This document shows, piece by piece, positions 1 to 7,017 of a stretch of DNA of 22,867 bases (within the stretch, counting starts at the first letter, position 1; each line of letters begins with the position of its first letter). The stretch covers positions 1 to 22,867 of the forward strand of contig JANTFU010000004.1 of the NCBI GenBank assembly GCA_024763295.1, given 5' to 3'. The translations under genes and the position numbers were made by a program. The stretch comes from Anaerolineales bacterium (GTDB taxonomy: Bacteria; Chloroflexota; Anaerolineae; Anaerolineales; Villigracilaceae). Under the pieces are notes generated by a model. The model did not search any database, was not told the DNA's origin, and worked only from the letters and a program-made list of their open reading frames with translations.

Positions 1-178
1 AATGTTCATCATGGGCTTCCTGTAGTTGTTGCTTTTGATGAACTCAACTTTACTACAGTAAGCCCTTTTTTTTAAGCTGTTTTGGCGAAGGTATTGTTAA
101 AAAGAAGCTGATATAAAGCCGCATCTCAATCGTTATTGGCTCACGCCAAGCTACGAAGAAGATTTTGATGAGAAAATA
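1..178 (+). pseudogene. Decayed IS630-type transposase fragment
   Basis: The reading frame open from base 1 ends at a TAA at 73-75. From 101 a second frame reads KEADIKPHLNRYWLTPS followed by EEDFDEK. This resembles the end of the helix-turn-helix region of IS630-family transposases, where a 'KEADIKPH...RYWL' pattern followed by acidic residues is typical. A frame change in the A-run near 99-103 would join VLAKVLLK (85-102) to EADIKPH. The 5' part (GLPVVVAFDELN) may belong to the same protein but I am less sure. The catalytic DDE region is absent, because the frame runs into the inverted-repeat element at 179. This is a degenerate remnant, recognised from memory of the family and not from a search. 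Confidence 0.5.
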
Positions 179-367
179 GGAGATGGTTCATTTTCGCGAA
201 TAAATTAGTGGACACTTTTAAAACGATAAAAAGCCTATTCGGGCAAAAAGCCAGAGAAACGGATAAATATTGCGAAAAACAGGCTGTTTTGATGTCTTTT
301 TCGCTAGTTTACGGGTAAAACCGTGAACGGCTAAAAGAAAAGTGTCCACTAATATTTGAACCATCTC
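179..367. mobile_element. MITE-like inverted-repeat element with TA flanks
   Basis: The left end GGAGATGGTTCA (179-190) is matched by TGAACCATCTC (357-367) in inverse orientation. Just inside, TTAGTGGACACTTTT (205-219) is matched by AAAAGTGTCCACTAA (338-352). Both outer ends are directly flanked by TA (177-178 and 368-369), as expected for a Tc1/mariner/IS630-type insertion. The roughly 120-bp interior has no convincing reading frame. It lies directly against the IS630-like transposase remnant, so it could be a non-autonomous derivative or two opposed ends of such an element. Confidence 0.6.
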
Positions 368-384
368 TATTTTATGATGAAAAA

Positions 385-498
385 ACAGCCCCCCTTTATC
401 TCCCCAAATGCCAAAAGCATGGAATTTGGGGGGAAAGTAGCCGCCCTCCCCTAAATTCGACAACACTATCGTCGCATTTAGGGGAGGCTGGGAGGGGG
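385..498. repeat. Two adjacent GC-rich hairpins
   Basis: The first hairpin pairs CCCCAAATGCC (about 401-411) with GGAATTTGGGG (about 420-430), one mismatch. The second pairs CTCCCCTAAATTCGAC (446-461) with GTCGCATTTAGGGGAG (471-486), one mismatch, around a 9-nt loop. The block ends in a G-run near 494-498. It has no coding appearance; the minus-strand frame across it at 218-556 is low-complexity and runs over the repeats. It looks like an intergenic dispersed repeat. Confidence 0.55.
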
Positions 499-593
499 CA
501 GCTTTTACTAAATTACTTATGCTCAGGTACTTGTCTCTACGCCAAAGGTGCGACACACTCTCTCAATGTAGTATGGAAACGACAAAAATCTGC

Positions 594-836
594 CTATGAA
601 GAAGATTTTTTCTTTTTACGCTGTGATTTAACAATGTAAGGAATGAAATAAAGGTAAGCGCCACTGAGTGCCAACAGGAAGATTAGTAATTGTTGCGCTG
701 CTTCAAATTGTGGCGAGACCGTGAAATAAGCGCCTTTGGTCATGCGTACAAAAAGCATGATCGGGATTGAAAGAAAGGTGGGGACAGATATCCAGCGGTG
801 CGCTTTACGCAGCCATTTGTTCAGAAACTTGGTCAT
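594..836 (-). CDS. Small two-helix membrane protein, 80 aa
   Basis: It starts at ATG with AAAGGA about 8 nt upstream on the minus strand, a good ribosome site. The protein has two hydrophobic stretches, about residues 14-32 and 46-68, between basic ends (a KWLRKAHRW segment and a KSQRKKKK tail). The LRKAHRWISVPTFLSIP segment looks like the first helix of PepSY-associated membrane proteins, which often read 'KxHRWI.IPL', but the protein is too short to assign. It stands alone, surrounded by repeats. I cannot name a function. It is likely a real gene because of the ribosome site and typical membrane-protein composition. Confidence 0.6.
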   Translation of the reverse strand: MTKFLNKWLRKAHRWISVPTFLSIPIMLFVRMTKGAYFTVSPQFEAAQQLLIFLLALSGAYLYFIPYIVKSQRKKKKSSS

Positions 837-1448
837 GTTGAGATTCCTTTAGATAGAATAATTTTTTCTGGTGCTACCGTTTTTTGTGATCTCCTTTTTA
901 TGAATCCATTTCGTGGGGTGTGTAGATATAGCACGGTTCGTTTACGTCCGCGCGGGCAAAATTAATCGTCAAAATCGTGCTTTTAGACAAGGTTGTTGTT
1001 GATTTTGCTTGCCGCACGGCGGTAACCCTTCGACAAGCTCAGGAGCCACCGGTAGCGCTAGTTTTACAAAGCCCATGCGAACTAGCGAAGCTGCACTGTG
1101 ATGTCAAAAAAAATTGTAAATCACAAAATTTGTTAGAACTAGAAATTTTTATACTATTGTACCTCTGTAGGACACGTTTTCAACATAACTGCCTATGTCT
1201 TTGCGAATCCCGACTCTTTTCGACGTGAAGCAATCCCCTAAACATGCGGGAGACCGCTTCACAAAGTTGTATTTTGCCCTGTCAGCCGCTCGTGGTGACA
1301 TGAAGCCTGTGGCGGGGAGTGACTAATGCACCCCTGAAAAGAGTGTTTCGTCGAAAAGCACCGCCTCGTAAAATCAGCCCTCATTCAAAAAACACTATCA
1401 GAAGTTGTTGTCAATTGCATCTAAACACAATCAAAATGACAATCGTCA
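837..1448. other. Gene-free stretch with repeat fragments
   Basis: No convincing gene is visible; the plus frame 977-1228 lacks a ribosome site and runs over repeats. The stretch holds CCTTCGACAAGCTCAGGA (1027-1044), a fragment of a widespread bacterial intergenic repeat. It also holds a small palindrome: GTGAAGC (1225-1231) with GCTTCAC (1256-1262) around AATCCCC. An outer inverted pair is CTTTTCGACG (1216-1225) and CGTCGAAAAG (1349-1358). It reads as a patchwork of old repeats. Confidence 0.55.
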
Positions 1449-1478
1449 CTGACCTTGCCTATGCTGCCTTGCTATAAT
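1449..1478 (+). promoter_or_regulatory. Candidate sigma-70-type promoter of icd
   Basis: A perfect -10 TATAAT (1473-1478) is preceded, after 18 bp, by CTGACC (1449-1454), four of six matches to the -35 consensus. Transcription would start near 1485, leaving a leader of about 40 nt before the icd start. No riboswitch-like structure fits in that leader. Confidence 0.5.
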
Positions 1479-1523
1479 CTTTTGCGGCATTATAAGAAAA
1501 CTCACCAAAAGGAGAAAACTCAA

Positions 1524-2930
1524 ATGGGTTACGAAAAAATCAAAGTTCCCGCCGAAGGCGAAAAAATCACAATGGTTGACGGCAAATTGCAGGTTCCCGA
1601 TCAGGTTATCATGCCCTTCATCGAAGGTGATGGCACCGGTCGTGACATCTGGAAAGCCTCTGTCCGCGTTTTCGACGCAGCCGTCGAAAAAGCTTATGGC
1701 GGCAAACGCAAAATCCACTGGATGGAAGTCTACGCCGGTGAAAAAGCCTTCAAACTGTTCAACGATTGGCTGCCCAGCGAAACCATCGATGCTTTCAACG
1801 AATTCTTAGTCGGGATTAAGGGACCCCTGACCACCCCCATCGGCGGCGGAATCACCTCACTGAATGTTGCTCTGCGCAAACTGCTCGATCTTTACGTTTG
1901 CCAGCGTCCGGTTGTTTATCTTGAGGGTACCCCCTCCCCCGTCAAACATCCTGAATATGTAGATATGGTCATCTTCCGTGAAAACACCGAAGATATCTAC
2001 GCCGGCATCGAATTTGAATACGGCACAGAAGACAACAAGAAATTCAAAGAACTCTTCAAAGAAAACTTCCCCGAACGCTATAAGAGAATGCGCTTCCCCG
2101 ACACAGCCGGCATCGGCATCAAACCGGTCTCCGAAGAAGGCTCAAAACGCCTCGTCCACGCCGCTATTCAGTGGGCGCTGGATAACGGTCGTCACACCGT
2201 CAGCTTGGTACACAAAGGCAATATCATGAAATACACCGAAGGCGCATTCCGTCTTTGGGGTTACGAAGTTGCCAAAACCGACTTCCGTAACGAGATCGTT
2301 ACCGAGCGTGAAACCTGGATTTTGGGCAACAAAGACAAGAATCCTGATCTGACTGTCGAAGAAAACGCCAAGATGATCGACCCCGGCTTTGACATGATGG
2401 CGCCCGACAAACAAGCTGAGATTGTCGCCGAAGTCGAAGAAGCCCTCGCCCTCTGGGAAACCCACGGCAACGGTCAGTGGAAATCGAAACTGCTCATCAA
2501 AGACACCATCGCCGACATCGTCTTCCAGCAGACCATCACCCGTGCAAAAGAATTTGACGTACTCGCCACCATGAACCTGAACGGCGACTTCCTTTCCGAC
2601 GCTCTCGCAGCCCAAATCGGCGGCATGGGCATCGCCCCCGGCGCCAATATCAACTACGAAACCGGCGCAGCCATCTTTGAAGCCACGCACGGCACCGCCC
2701 CCAAATACGCCGACCTCGATAAAGTCAACCCCGGCTCCGTCATCCTCTCCGGCGAGATGATGTTCCGCTACATGGGTTGGGACGAAGTTGCCGACCTCAT
2801 TCTCAAAGGAATGAGCGGCGCAATTTCAGCCAAAACCGTCACCTATGATTTTGAACGTCTCATGGACGGCGCCACCCTGCTGAAATGCTCCGAATTCGGC
2901 GACGCCATCATCGAACATATGGATGACTAA
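1524..2930 (+). CDS. icd: NADP-dependent isocitrate dehydrogenase, 468 aa
   Basis: It converts isocitrate to 2-oxoglutarate with NADP in the citric acid cycle. I chose the ATG at 1524 because AAAGGAGAAA sits just upstream; the frame is open back to 1455, but that would put the start ahead of the -10 box. Residues seen: [12 protein letters not shown] with Ser112 at the place of the regulatory phosphoserine of E. coli Icd; the [13 protein letters not shown] substrate loop; HGTAPKY with Lys394-Tyr395, plus Tyr441 and Arg445, the set that marks NADP specificity. The protein is about 50 residues longer than E. coli Icd. The extra part lies between GYEVAK and IKDTIAD (about 255-335) and includes [17 protein letters not shown], which resembles cyanobacterial Icd. 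It appears monocistronic. Confidence 0.97.
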   Translation: MGYEKIKVPAEGEKITMVDGKLQVPDQVIMPFIEGDGTGRDIWKASVRVFDAAVEKAYGGKRKIHWMEVYAGEKAFKLFNDWLPSETIDAFNEFLVGIKGPLTTPIGGGITSLNVALRKLLDLYVCQRPVVYLEGTPSPVKHPEYVDMVIFRENTEDIYAGIEFEYGTEDNKKFKELFKENFPERYKRMRFPDTAGIGIKPVSEEGSKRLVHAAIQWALDNGRHTVSLVHKGNIMKYTEGAFRLWGYEVAKTDFRNEIVTERETWILGNKDKNPDLTVEENAKMIDPGFDMMAPDKQAEIVAEVEEALALWETHGNGQWKSKLLIKDTIADIVFQQTITRAKEFDVLATMNLNGDFLSDALAAQIGGMGIAPGANINYETGAAIFEATHGTAPKYADLDKVNPGSVILSGEMMFRYMGWDEVADLILKGMSGAISAKTVTYDFERLMDGATLLKCSEFGDAIIEHMDD

Positions 2931-2941
2931 TGGGAAAACAA

Positions 2942-3039
2942 AAGTGACTGTCACCTGCGAAGGCAACATATAAATCATCATGACGCTCCTTCTCCGACAG
3001 ATTGCAGGAGTTACGAGTCCTCAAAGGTGACAGTCACTT
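2942..3039. repeat. Inverted repeat downstream of icd
   Basis: A perfect 15-bp inverted pair, AAGTGACTGTCACCT (2942-2956) and AGGTGACAGTCACTT (3025-3039), encloses 68 bp. The arm itself contains a GTGACTGTCAC near-palindrome. The interior carries no frame. It starts 11 bp after the icd stop and precedes the real terminator, so it would be transcribed as the 3' end of the icd mRNA. Confidence 0.65.
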
Positions 3040-3049
3040 CTAAGACTTT

Positions 3050-3079
3050 AGAACCCGCTCAATCGAGCGGGTTCTTTTC
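3050..3079 (+). terminator. Rho-independent terminator of icd
   Basis: AGAACCCGCTC (3050-3060), loop AATC, and GAGCGGGTTCT (3065-3075) form a perfect 11-bp stem followed by a T-run. It lies about 120 bp after the icd stop, beyond the 2942-3039 inverted repeat. Confidence 0.85.
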
Positions 3080-3116
3080 GTTTCGGACGTGGTATTGGGC
3101 TTGTTTCCGTTATCTG

Positions 3117-3350
3117 AGCGGGATGCCCTGATTGACTGACAAATCTCAAAACTTCACCACAGAGTTCACAGAGAACACGGAGAAAGTTTAAAAAAAGAGA
3201 GAAAAAGCAAGAAAAGCATGAGAGTTTGAAGCCTTTTGGGGCATTTCGTCTTTGTTTTTCTCTCCTTTTTCTCAAAAACTCTGTGCGCTCTGTGGTCTCA
3301 GTGGTAAAAAAGTGCCCAAATAGTTTTGTCAGTCAATCAAGCGGGATGCC
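3117..3350. mobile_element. MITE-like element with 11-bp target duplication
   Basis: The direct repeat AGCGGGATGCC occurs at 3117-3127 and 3340-3350. Inside it are terminal inverted repeats TGATTGACTGACAAA (3129-3143) and TTTGTCAGTCAATCA (3325-3339). Further in, ACCACAGAGTTCACAGAG (about 3156-3173) and CTCTGTGCGCTCTGTGGT (3280-3297) form a second imperfect inverted pair. The 'CCACAGAG' theme is known from intergenic repeats of many bacteria. There is no transposase gene inside. An 11-bp duplication is in the range made by IS4-type transposases. The right duplication overlaps the last base of the minus-strand transporter stop codon (3350-3352). Confidence 0.75.
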
Positions 3351-4246
3351 TAAACCAAAAAGAGTACCGCCACCCCCGCCATCGCGACAAAAGTGCCAAC
3401 CACCGCGCCCCAGCCAAAGCGTTCTTTAAAGAAAAAATAGCTGATTGGCAACAAAAGAACGGGCGGCAGCGAAGTGAGCGTGCTTGCCACCCCCACTTCG
3501 ATCCGCTGTAAGGCAAAAAGCGAAAGCGACACGCCTAAAAAAGGACCCACAAAAGATGCCCCAACCGTCGCCAGCATCCCCTTTGGGGTGGAAAAAAAGG
3601 TCGAGAGGGTTTGCTTTGCCTGTCCCTGCATAAAGGTAAGCCCCCACAGCACAATCAGCGCGGCGCTCATCCGAATCAGGTTAGCGGAAATCGGCGAAAA
3701 GTCGCCGCCCACGCCATTTTTGGCGAGAACGAAGCCGGTAGCCTGCCCAATAGCGCCCCCCAGCCCGAGCCAAATCCCCTGTCCATATTTGGGGTTGTGG
3801 ACGCTTTTTCCCTGTTTCTCAAGGATGACCCAAGCCACACCGCCAACGGTTAGCAAAATCCCAAAAATCTGTCCCGCATTCAATTTTTCGCCTAAAAATA
3901 TCCAGGCTTGCATGGCGGCGATGATCGGCGCGAGGCTCATCAGCAGCATCGAAATGCGCGGTCCGACGATGACAAAGGCTTGAAAGAGGAAAAGATCGCC
4001 AATGACCAGACCAACAACGCCGGAAGCAGCAAGCCAAAAGAGACGCTCCGGGGCAGCGTCGAACGGGAAAAAGCTGCCTAGCGTAAACCAATGGGTGAGG
4101 GTGAGAAAGATGGCAGCAAATACCAAACGAATACGATTGACATTGATGGAACCGATTTTGCGACCGGCAAAGGTAAAGAGCATTGAGCCAAAAGAAAAGC
4201 TGAGCGAGGTGCCCAGTGCTGCGAGTTCGCCGAGGTAGTTTTCCAT
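3350..4246 (-). CDS. EamA/DMT-family transporter, 298 aa
   Basis: An inner-membrane permease of the drug/metabolite transporter superfamily; the substrate cannot be told from sequence. It has about ten hydrophobic helices in two EamA halves. Half one (about 5-140) contains SFSFGSMLFTFAGRKIG and ends near GGVAWVILEK. Half two (about 155-298) contains SLPPVLLLPISYFFFKERFGW, the usual end-of-repeat 'P....F.ER' motif; the matching one in half one is IFLGEKLN. The length is normal for the family. The ATG start at 4246 has AGGAG 8 nt upstream on the minus strand. It is divergent from the YihY-family gene. The stop codon abuts the MITE-like element at 3117-3350, which may have replaced its native 3' region. 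Confidence 0.9.
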   Translation of the reverse strand: MENYLGELAALGTSLSFSFGSMLFTFAGRKIGSINVNRIRLVFAAIFLTLTHWFTLGSFFPFDAAPERLFWLAASGVVGLVIGDLFLFQAFVIVGPRISMLLMSLAPIIAAMQAWIFLGEKLNAGQIFGILLTVGGVAWVILEKQGKSVHNPKYGQGIWLGLGGAIGQATGFVLAKNGVGGDFSPISANLIRMSAALIVLWGLTFMQGQAKQTLSTFFSTPKGMLATVGASFVGPFLGVSLSLFALQRIEVGVASTLTSLPPVLLLPISYFFFKERFGWGAVVGTFVAMAGVAVLFLV

Positions 4247-4273
4247 GATTTTCTCCTATGAATGCGTGCGCCG

Positions 4274-4328
4274 ATTATAGATTGTGCGCAACCTTGGGAC
4301 TCTTTTTAATATGAAAATGTTCTATAAT
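4274..4328. promoter_or_regulatory. Divergent -10 boxes between the EamA and YihY genes
   Basis: On the minus strand TATAAT (complement of 4274-4279) could serve the EamA gene. On the plus strand TATAAT (4323-4328) could serve the YihY gene. I do not see good -35 boxes for either. The plus-strand box would start transcription near 4335, leaving only about nine leader bases before the ATG at 4344. Confidence 0.35.
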
Positions 4329-4343
4329 AGGCGCGAGGTAGCT

Positions 4344-5210
4344 ATGACCATCAAAGATCATCTACATATTTGGGAGGACGCACTTAAAAATGCGTTTTCG
4401 TTAAACTCGATTTTGTCAGCAGCAGGCACTGCCTATTTTGCGTTTTTTTCGTTTTTCCCGCTGATTCTGCTGATTGTAGCTGTGGCGAGTTATTGGTTTG
4501 ACCCACTTTGGGTGGAGAGTGAGTTGATTAATCAGTTTGAGTTTATTGTGCCCAATATATCGAAAATATTAGGCGATAATATCGACCATGTGATCCGTTC
4601 ACGCTCCAGTGCGACGCTGATGGCGTTGATTTTGTTGACTTGGGCAAGCTCAGGTTTATTTAGCATTATTACGCGTATTCTGGATTCAATCTGGAGTGGC
4701 GGCAGGCAGGATGTGCGTTCGCGTTTGCGGTATCGCAGTTTGGCAGTTTTGCTGGTGGGCACTTTTGGGCTTTTTGTGTTGCTTTTTCTCTTTTTTGAGC
4801 TTTGGATTGCGCCGCTCTTGCAGAGTTATTTGCCATCGTCGCCCAGTTTTTTGTATACGGGGGTGGGCTTTGTTTTTTCCGCCCTGATTAATATTGTTTT
4901 ATTTGCTTCGGTTTACCGATTTTTACCGCACTCTACGCCTGCCTGGGCGGATGTTTTTATTGGTGCATCTGCTGCCGGTATTATTTGGGCGTTGGCAAAA
5001 CGTTTTTTTGTGGGATATGTCGTCCGTTTGCTTTCTACATCGAATCTGGTTTATGGTTCGGTTTCAACTGTGATGGCTTTTATGGTTTGGGTTTATTTCA
5101 GCGGTTTGATTTTTTTCTTTGGGGCATATCTGGGATTTGGTTATACCCATGCTGCCAAGACTGACGATGCGCCCGAATTGCCTGAAGATGAAATGTTGCA
5201 AGTTCCATAA
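4344..5210 (+). CDS. YihY/UPF0761-family membrane protein, 288 aa
   Basis: A polytopic inner-membrane protein of the YihY/virulence factor BrkB family, once called ribonuclease BN by mistake; the molecular role is not settled. Six hydrophobic segments lie at about 28-50, 90-110, 132-155, 170-195, 205-222 and 238-262. The N-terminal stretch SLNSILSAAGTAYFAFFSFF is the typical family start, and VYGSVSTVMAFMVWVYFSG is the typical last helix region. The ATG at 4344 is preferred over upstream in-frame alternatives (a GTG at 4284) because it follows GAGGT and the family start aligns here. A short acidic C-tail (PELPEDE) follows. No terminator is evident; repeats follow. Confidence 0.88.
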   Translation: MTIKDHLHIWEDALKNAFSLNSILSAAGTAYFAFFSFFPLILLIVAVASYWFDPLWVESELINQFEFIVPNISKILGDNIDHVIRSRSSATLMALILLTWASSGLFSIITRILDSIWSGGRQDVRSRLRYRSLAVLLVGTFGLFVLLFLFFELWIAPLLQSYLPSSPSFLYTGVGFVFSALINIVLFASVYRFLPHSTPAWADVFIGASAAGIIWALAKRFFVGYVVRLLSTSNLVYGSVSTVMAFMVWVYFSGLIFFFGAYLGFGYTHAAKTDDAPELPEDEMLQVP

Positions 5211-5473
5211 GAAGCGCTATAGCAGCGTAAATTAACTGGTGTCACTCATCACCGCGTAACATCAATAGACTTCTTGCAAAAGTCTGTTTTTCTCCTGCTC
5301 CCCGCGCTGTCCTCGGCGCGGGTTTCTCGCAAATATCGCCGCCGGGGACGGTGGCTAGAGCACTTATGCAAGAGGTCTGGTAAATTAAGTTCTTCGTAAT
5401 TTTGCACTGCGTCTTTGCGAGGCAGCAGTAGTGCCGAGCGAAAGAGAATGCCAAAACAGAGCGCGGAGTTTCT
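5211..5473. repeat. Intergenic repeat, GC-core family copy 1
   Basis: No gene. An inverted pair AGACTTCTTGCA (5267-5278) and TGCAAGAGGTCT (5367-5378) encloses a GC hairpin, CCCGCGC (5301-5307) with GCGCGGG (5316-5322) around GTCCTCG. After it comes ATCGCCGCCGGGGACGGTGG then CTAGAG. The same order, GTCCTCGGCGC-GGG, spacer, GCCGCCG-GGG, TTAGAG, appears at 16021-16165, and the second half appears inverted at 18450-18565. The segment 5400-5460 (CTTTGCGAGG) looks like a scrap of another dispersed repeat. Confidence 0.6.
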
Positions 5474-5983
5474 ATGCGTGAAATGATTTTTCTTCCGATT
5501 GCCAATCATCTTATTCCCCGTATTAAATTTTTTGAATACGGGCGTTTTCTTTTGTATAAATTAGCGGGCATCCATATCGACGGGGCTGCTCTAATCTACG
5601 GACCGCTCAGCATCCGTCCTTTTGGAAAAGCGAAAAATATTTATATCGGCAAGCGCAGTTTTTTGAACACCCATATCCGTTTTGGCTGCCCGGATGCGCC
5701 CATAAAAATCGGCGCGTACTGCCAGATCGGTCCCGGCGTGATGTTTGAGACGGTGATGCACGATTTGCAAACTACGCCCGGCGAAACGCGCGCGACGCAA
5801 ACCCAACCGATCACGCTCGAAGACCATGTTTGGGTTGGCGCAGGCGCAATCATTTTGGCAGGTGTGACGATTGGGGAGGGTGCCGTCGTCGCGGCAGGAG
5901 CGGTAGTGAATAAAGATGTCGCGCCGCGTACAATGGTTGGCGGCGTACCGGCGAAGTTGATTAAGAATTTGCAAGAAACATAA
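5474..5983 (+). CDS. Hexapeptide-repeat acyltransferase, 169 aa
   Basis: A left-handed beta-helix acyl- or acetyltransferase of the WbbJ / maltose O-acetyltransferase type, cytoplasmic, probably modifying a sugar or polysaccharide precursor. After a hydrophobic amphipathic start (residues 1-35) the hexapeptide repeats run from about 50 to 160: PIKIGAYCQIGPGVMFET, then ITLEDHVWVGAGAIILAG, VTIGEGAVVAAGAVV, and a VGGVPAKLIKN end typical of the family. His96 in TVMHDL is the likely catalytic base. The ATG start has GGAG 8 nt upstream. The sulfotransferase gene follows after a 116-bp gap holding a repeat, so a shared role in decorating a glycan is possible but inferred. Confidence 0.87.
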   Translation: MREMIFLPIANHLIPRIKFFEYGRFLLYKLAGIHIDGAALIYGPLSIRPFGKAKNIYIGKRSFLNTHIRFGCPDAPIKIGAYCQIGPGVMFETVMHDLQTTPGETRATQTQPITLEDHVWVGAGAIILAGVTIGEGAVVAAGAVVNKDVAPRTMVGGVPAKLIKNLQET

Positions 5984-5986
5984 CTT

Positions 5987-6082
5987 TGCGTCACTGCGAG
6001 GAGCGCGCACTTGTGACGTAGCAGTCCCCCCACAGCATCTTGGGGATTGTTTCGGCGATAAGGCTGCCTTGCAATGACGTGC
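5987..6082. repeat. Imperfect palindromic intergenic repeat
   Basis: TCACTGCGAGG (5991-6001) pairs with CCTTGCAATGA (6067-6077), two mismatches. The interior has AGTCCCCCCACAGC and TTGGGGATTGTTTCGG, a weaker inner pair. It resembles the widespread 'GTCATTGCGAGG ... GAAGCAATCCCC' family of bacterial intergenic repeats. It occupies nearly all of the acyltransferase-sulfotransferase gap. Confidence 0.65.
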
Positions 6083-6099
6083 TTTAGGAGCATTATTTC

Positions 6100-7017
6100 G
6101 TGAGAGAACCCACTTTTATTGTTGCTGGCGCACCGCGCTGCGGATCGACTGCGCTGTACGCCTACCTTTCCGCACATCCGCAAATCTTTATGTCGAAGGT
6201 TAAGGAGTTGAATTATTTCGCCGAGGATTTTCCCGCCCTGCGTAAGATCGACTTTCGCAGTTACGACGATTATTTGCGTCAATTTGCGGAAGCGACCGAT
6301 GCCCATATCGGCATTGGGGAAGCCTCGCCTTTTTACCTCTTTTCAAGGGACGCTTTTGAGAAAATGTACGCCGCTCTGCCGCAGGCAAAGATTATCGTTA
6401 GTTTGCGCAACCCGGTCGATTTTGTACATTCTTACCATCAGCTCAACCTGACACTCTTGCGCGACGATGAAGAAGACCTGCAAAAAGCATGGAATTTGCA
6501 AGAAGCGCGCAAGGCGGGCAAAGCGTTGCCCAAAAATCTGCGCGAAGTCGATTTGCTGATGTATGGTGAACTGGGAAAATTTAGCCAATATCTCGAAAAA
6601 CTCTTTGCCATTTATCCGCGCGAGCAAATCAAGATTATTTTGCTTGATGATTGGAAAAAGGACGCCAAAGCGACCTACGAAGATTTGCTCGCTTTTCTTG
6701 AAATCCCCTCGGATGGGCGCGAAGATTTCACGCCGGTAAATGCCAATTTTCAGAATAAATCACAATTTTTGGCAAAACTTTTTCACCCCTCGCCAAAGGT
6801 CTACAATCTTTTTATGAAGACGATTTCACGCTTTGGGGCGGGTTTTATGGAATGGGTTTCGGTCGTCTACAACAAGATTGAGCGCCTGAATACCACCGCT
6901 ACCAAACGTGTGGATATGCCCCCTGAATTTCGTGCATATCTTGTGGATTATTTTGGGGAAGATGTGGATAAGTTGGGGAAACTGATCGAGCGCGACCTGA
7001 GCGGCTGGTTATGTTAA
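6100..7017 (+). CDS. PAPS-dependent sulfotransferase, 305 aa
   Basis: It transfers sulfate from PAPS to an acceptor, possibly a carbohydrate or lipid; the acceptor is unknown. The 5'-phosphosulfate loop is GAPRCGSTALYAYL (residues 10-23), and the 3'-phosphate site is IIVSLRNPVDFVHSYH (98-113), with Arg103 and Ser111 in the usual places. The overall pattern is closest to the heparan N-sulfotransferase-like bacterial proteins. It begins with GTG at 6100 after AGGAG at 6087-6091; the start puts the P-loop at the normal distance from the N-terminus. Its last 7 bases overlap mobA, so the two are surely co-transcribed. No signal peptide is seen. Confidence 0.92.
   Translation: MREPTFIVAGAPRCGSTALYAYLSAHPQIFMSKVKELNYFAEDFPALRKIDFRSYDDYLRQFAEATDAHIGIGEASPFYLFSRDAFEKMYAALPQAKIIVSLRNPVDFVHSYHQLNLTLLRDDEEDLQKAWNLQEARKAGKALPKNLREVDLLMYGELGKFSQYLEKLFAIYPREQIKIILLDDWKKDAKATYEDLLAFLEIPSDGREDFTPVNANFQNKSQFLAKLFHPSPKVYNLFMKTISRFGAGFMEWVSVVYNKIERLNTTATKRVDMPPEFRAYLVDYFGEDVDKLGKLIERDLSGWLC

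Noticed and set aside
218..556. Minus-strand open frame of 112 codons
   Set aside because: It runs across the TA-flanked element and the GC hairpins, with no ribosome site and no protein-like composition.
977..1228. Plus-strand open frame of 83 codons
   Set aside because: No ribosome site, crosses repeat fragments, and the translation has no domain-like pattern.
1455..1523. Upstream start for icd
   Set aside because: It would lie ahead of the -10 box and has no ribosome site; ATG 1524 has a strong one.
2142..2690. 182-codon frame antisense to icd
   Set aside because: A shadow of the strongly biased icd codon usage; icd is certain on the other strand.
3474..3983. 169-codon frame antisense to the EamA gene
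   Set aside because: The opposite strand encodes a clear ten-helix transporter; this frame is proline- and serine-rich shadow text.
5987..6082. CRISPR repeat or tRNA in the palindromic gap
   Set aside because: No regularly spaced direct repeats and no cloverleaf; it is a single imperfect palindrome. No CRISPR array or tRNA was seen anywhere in the window.
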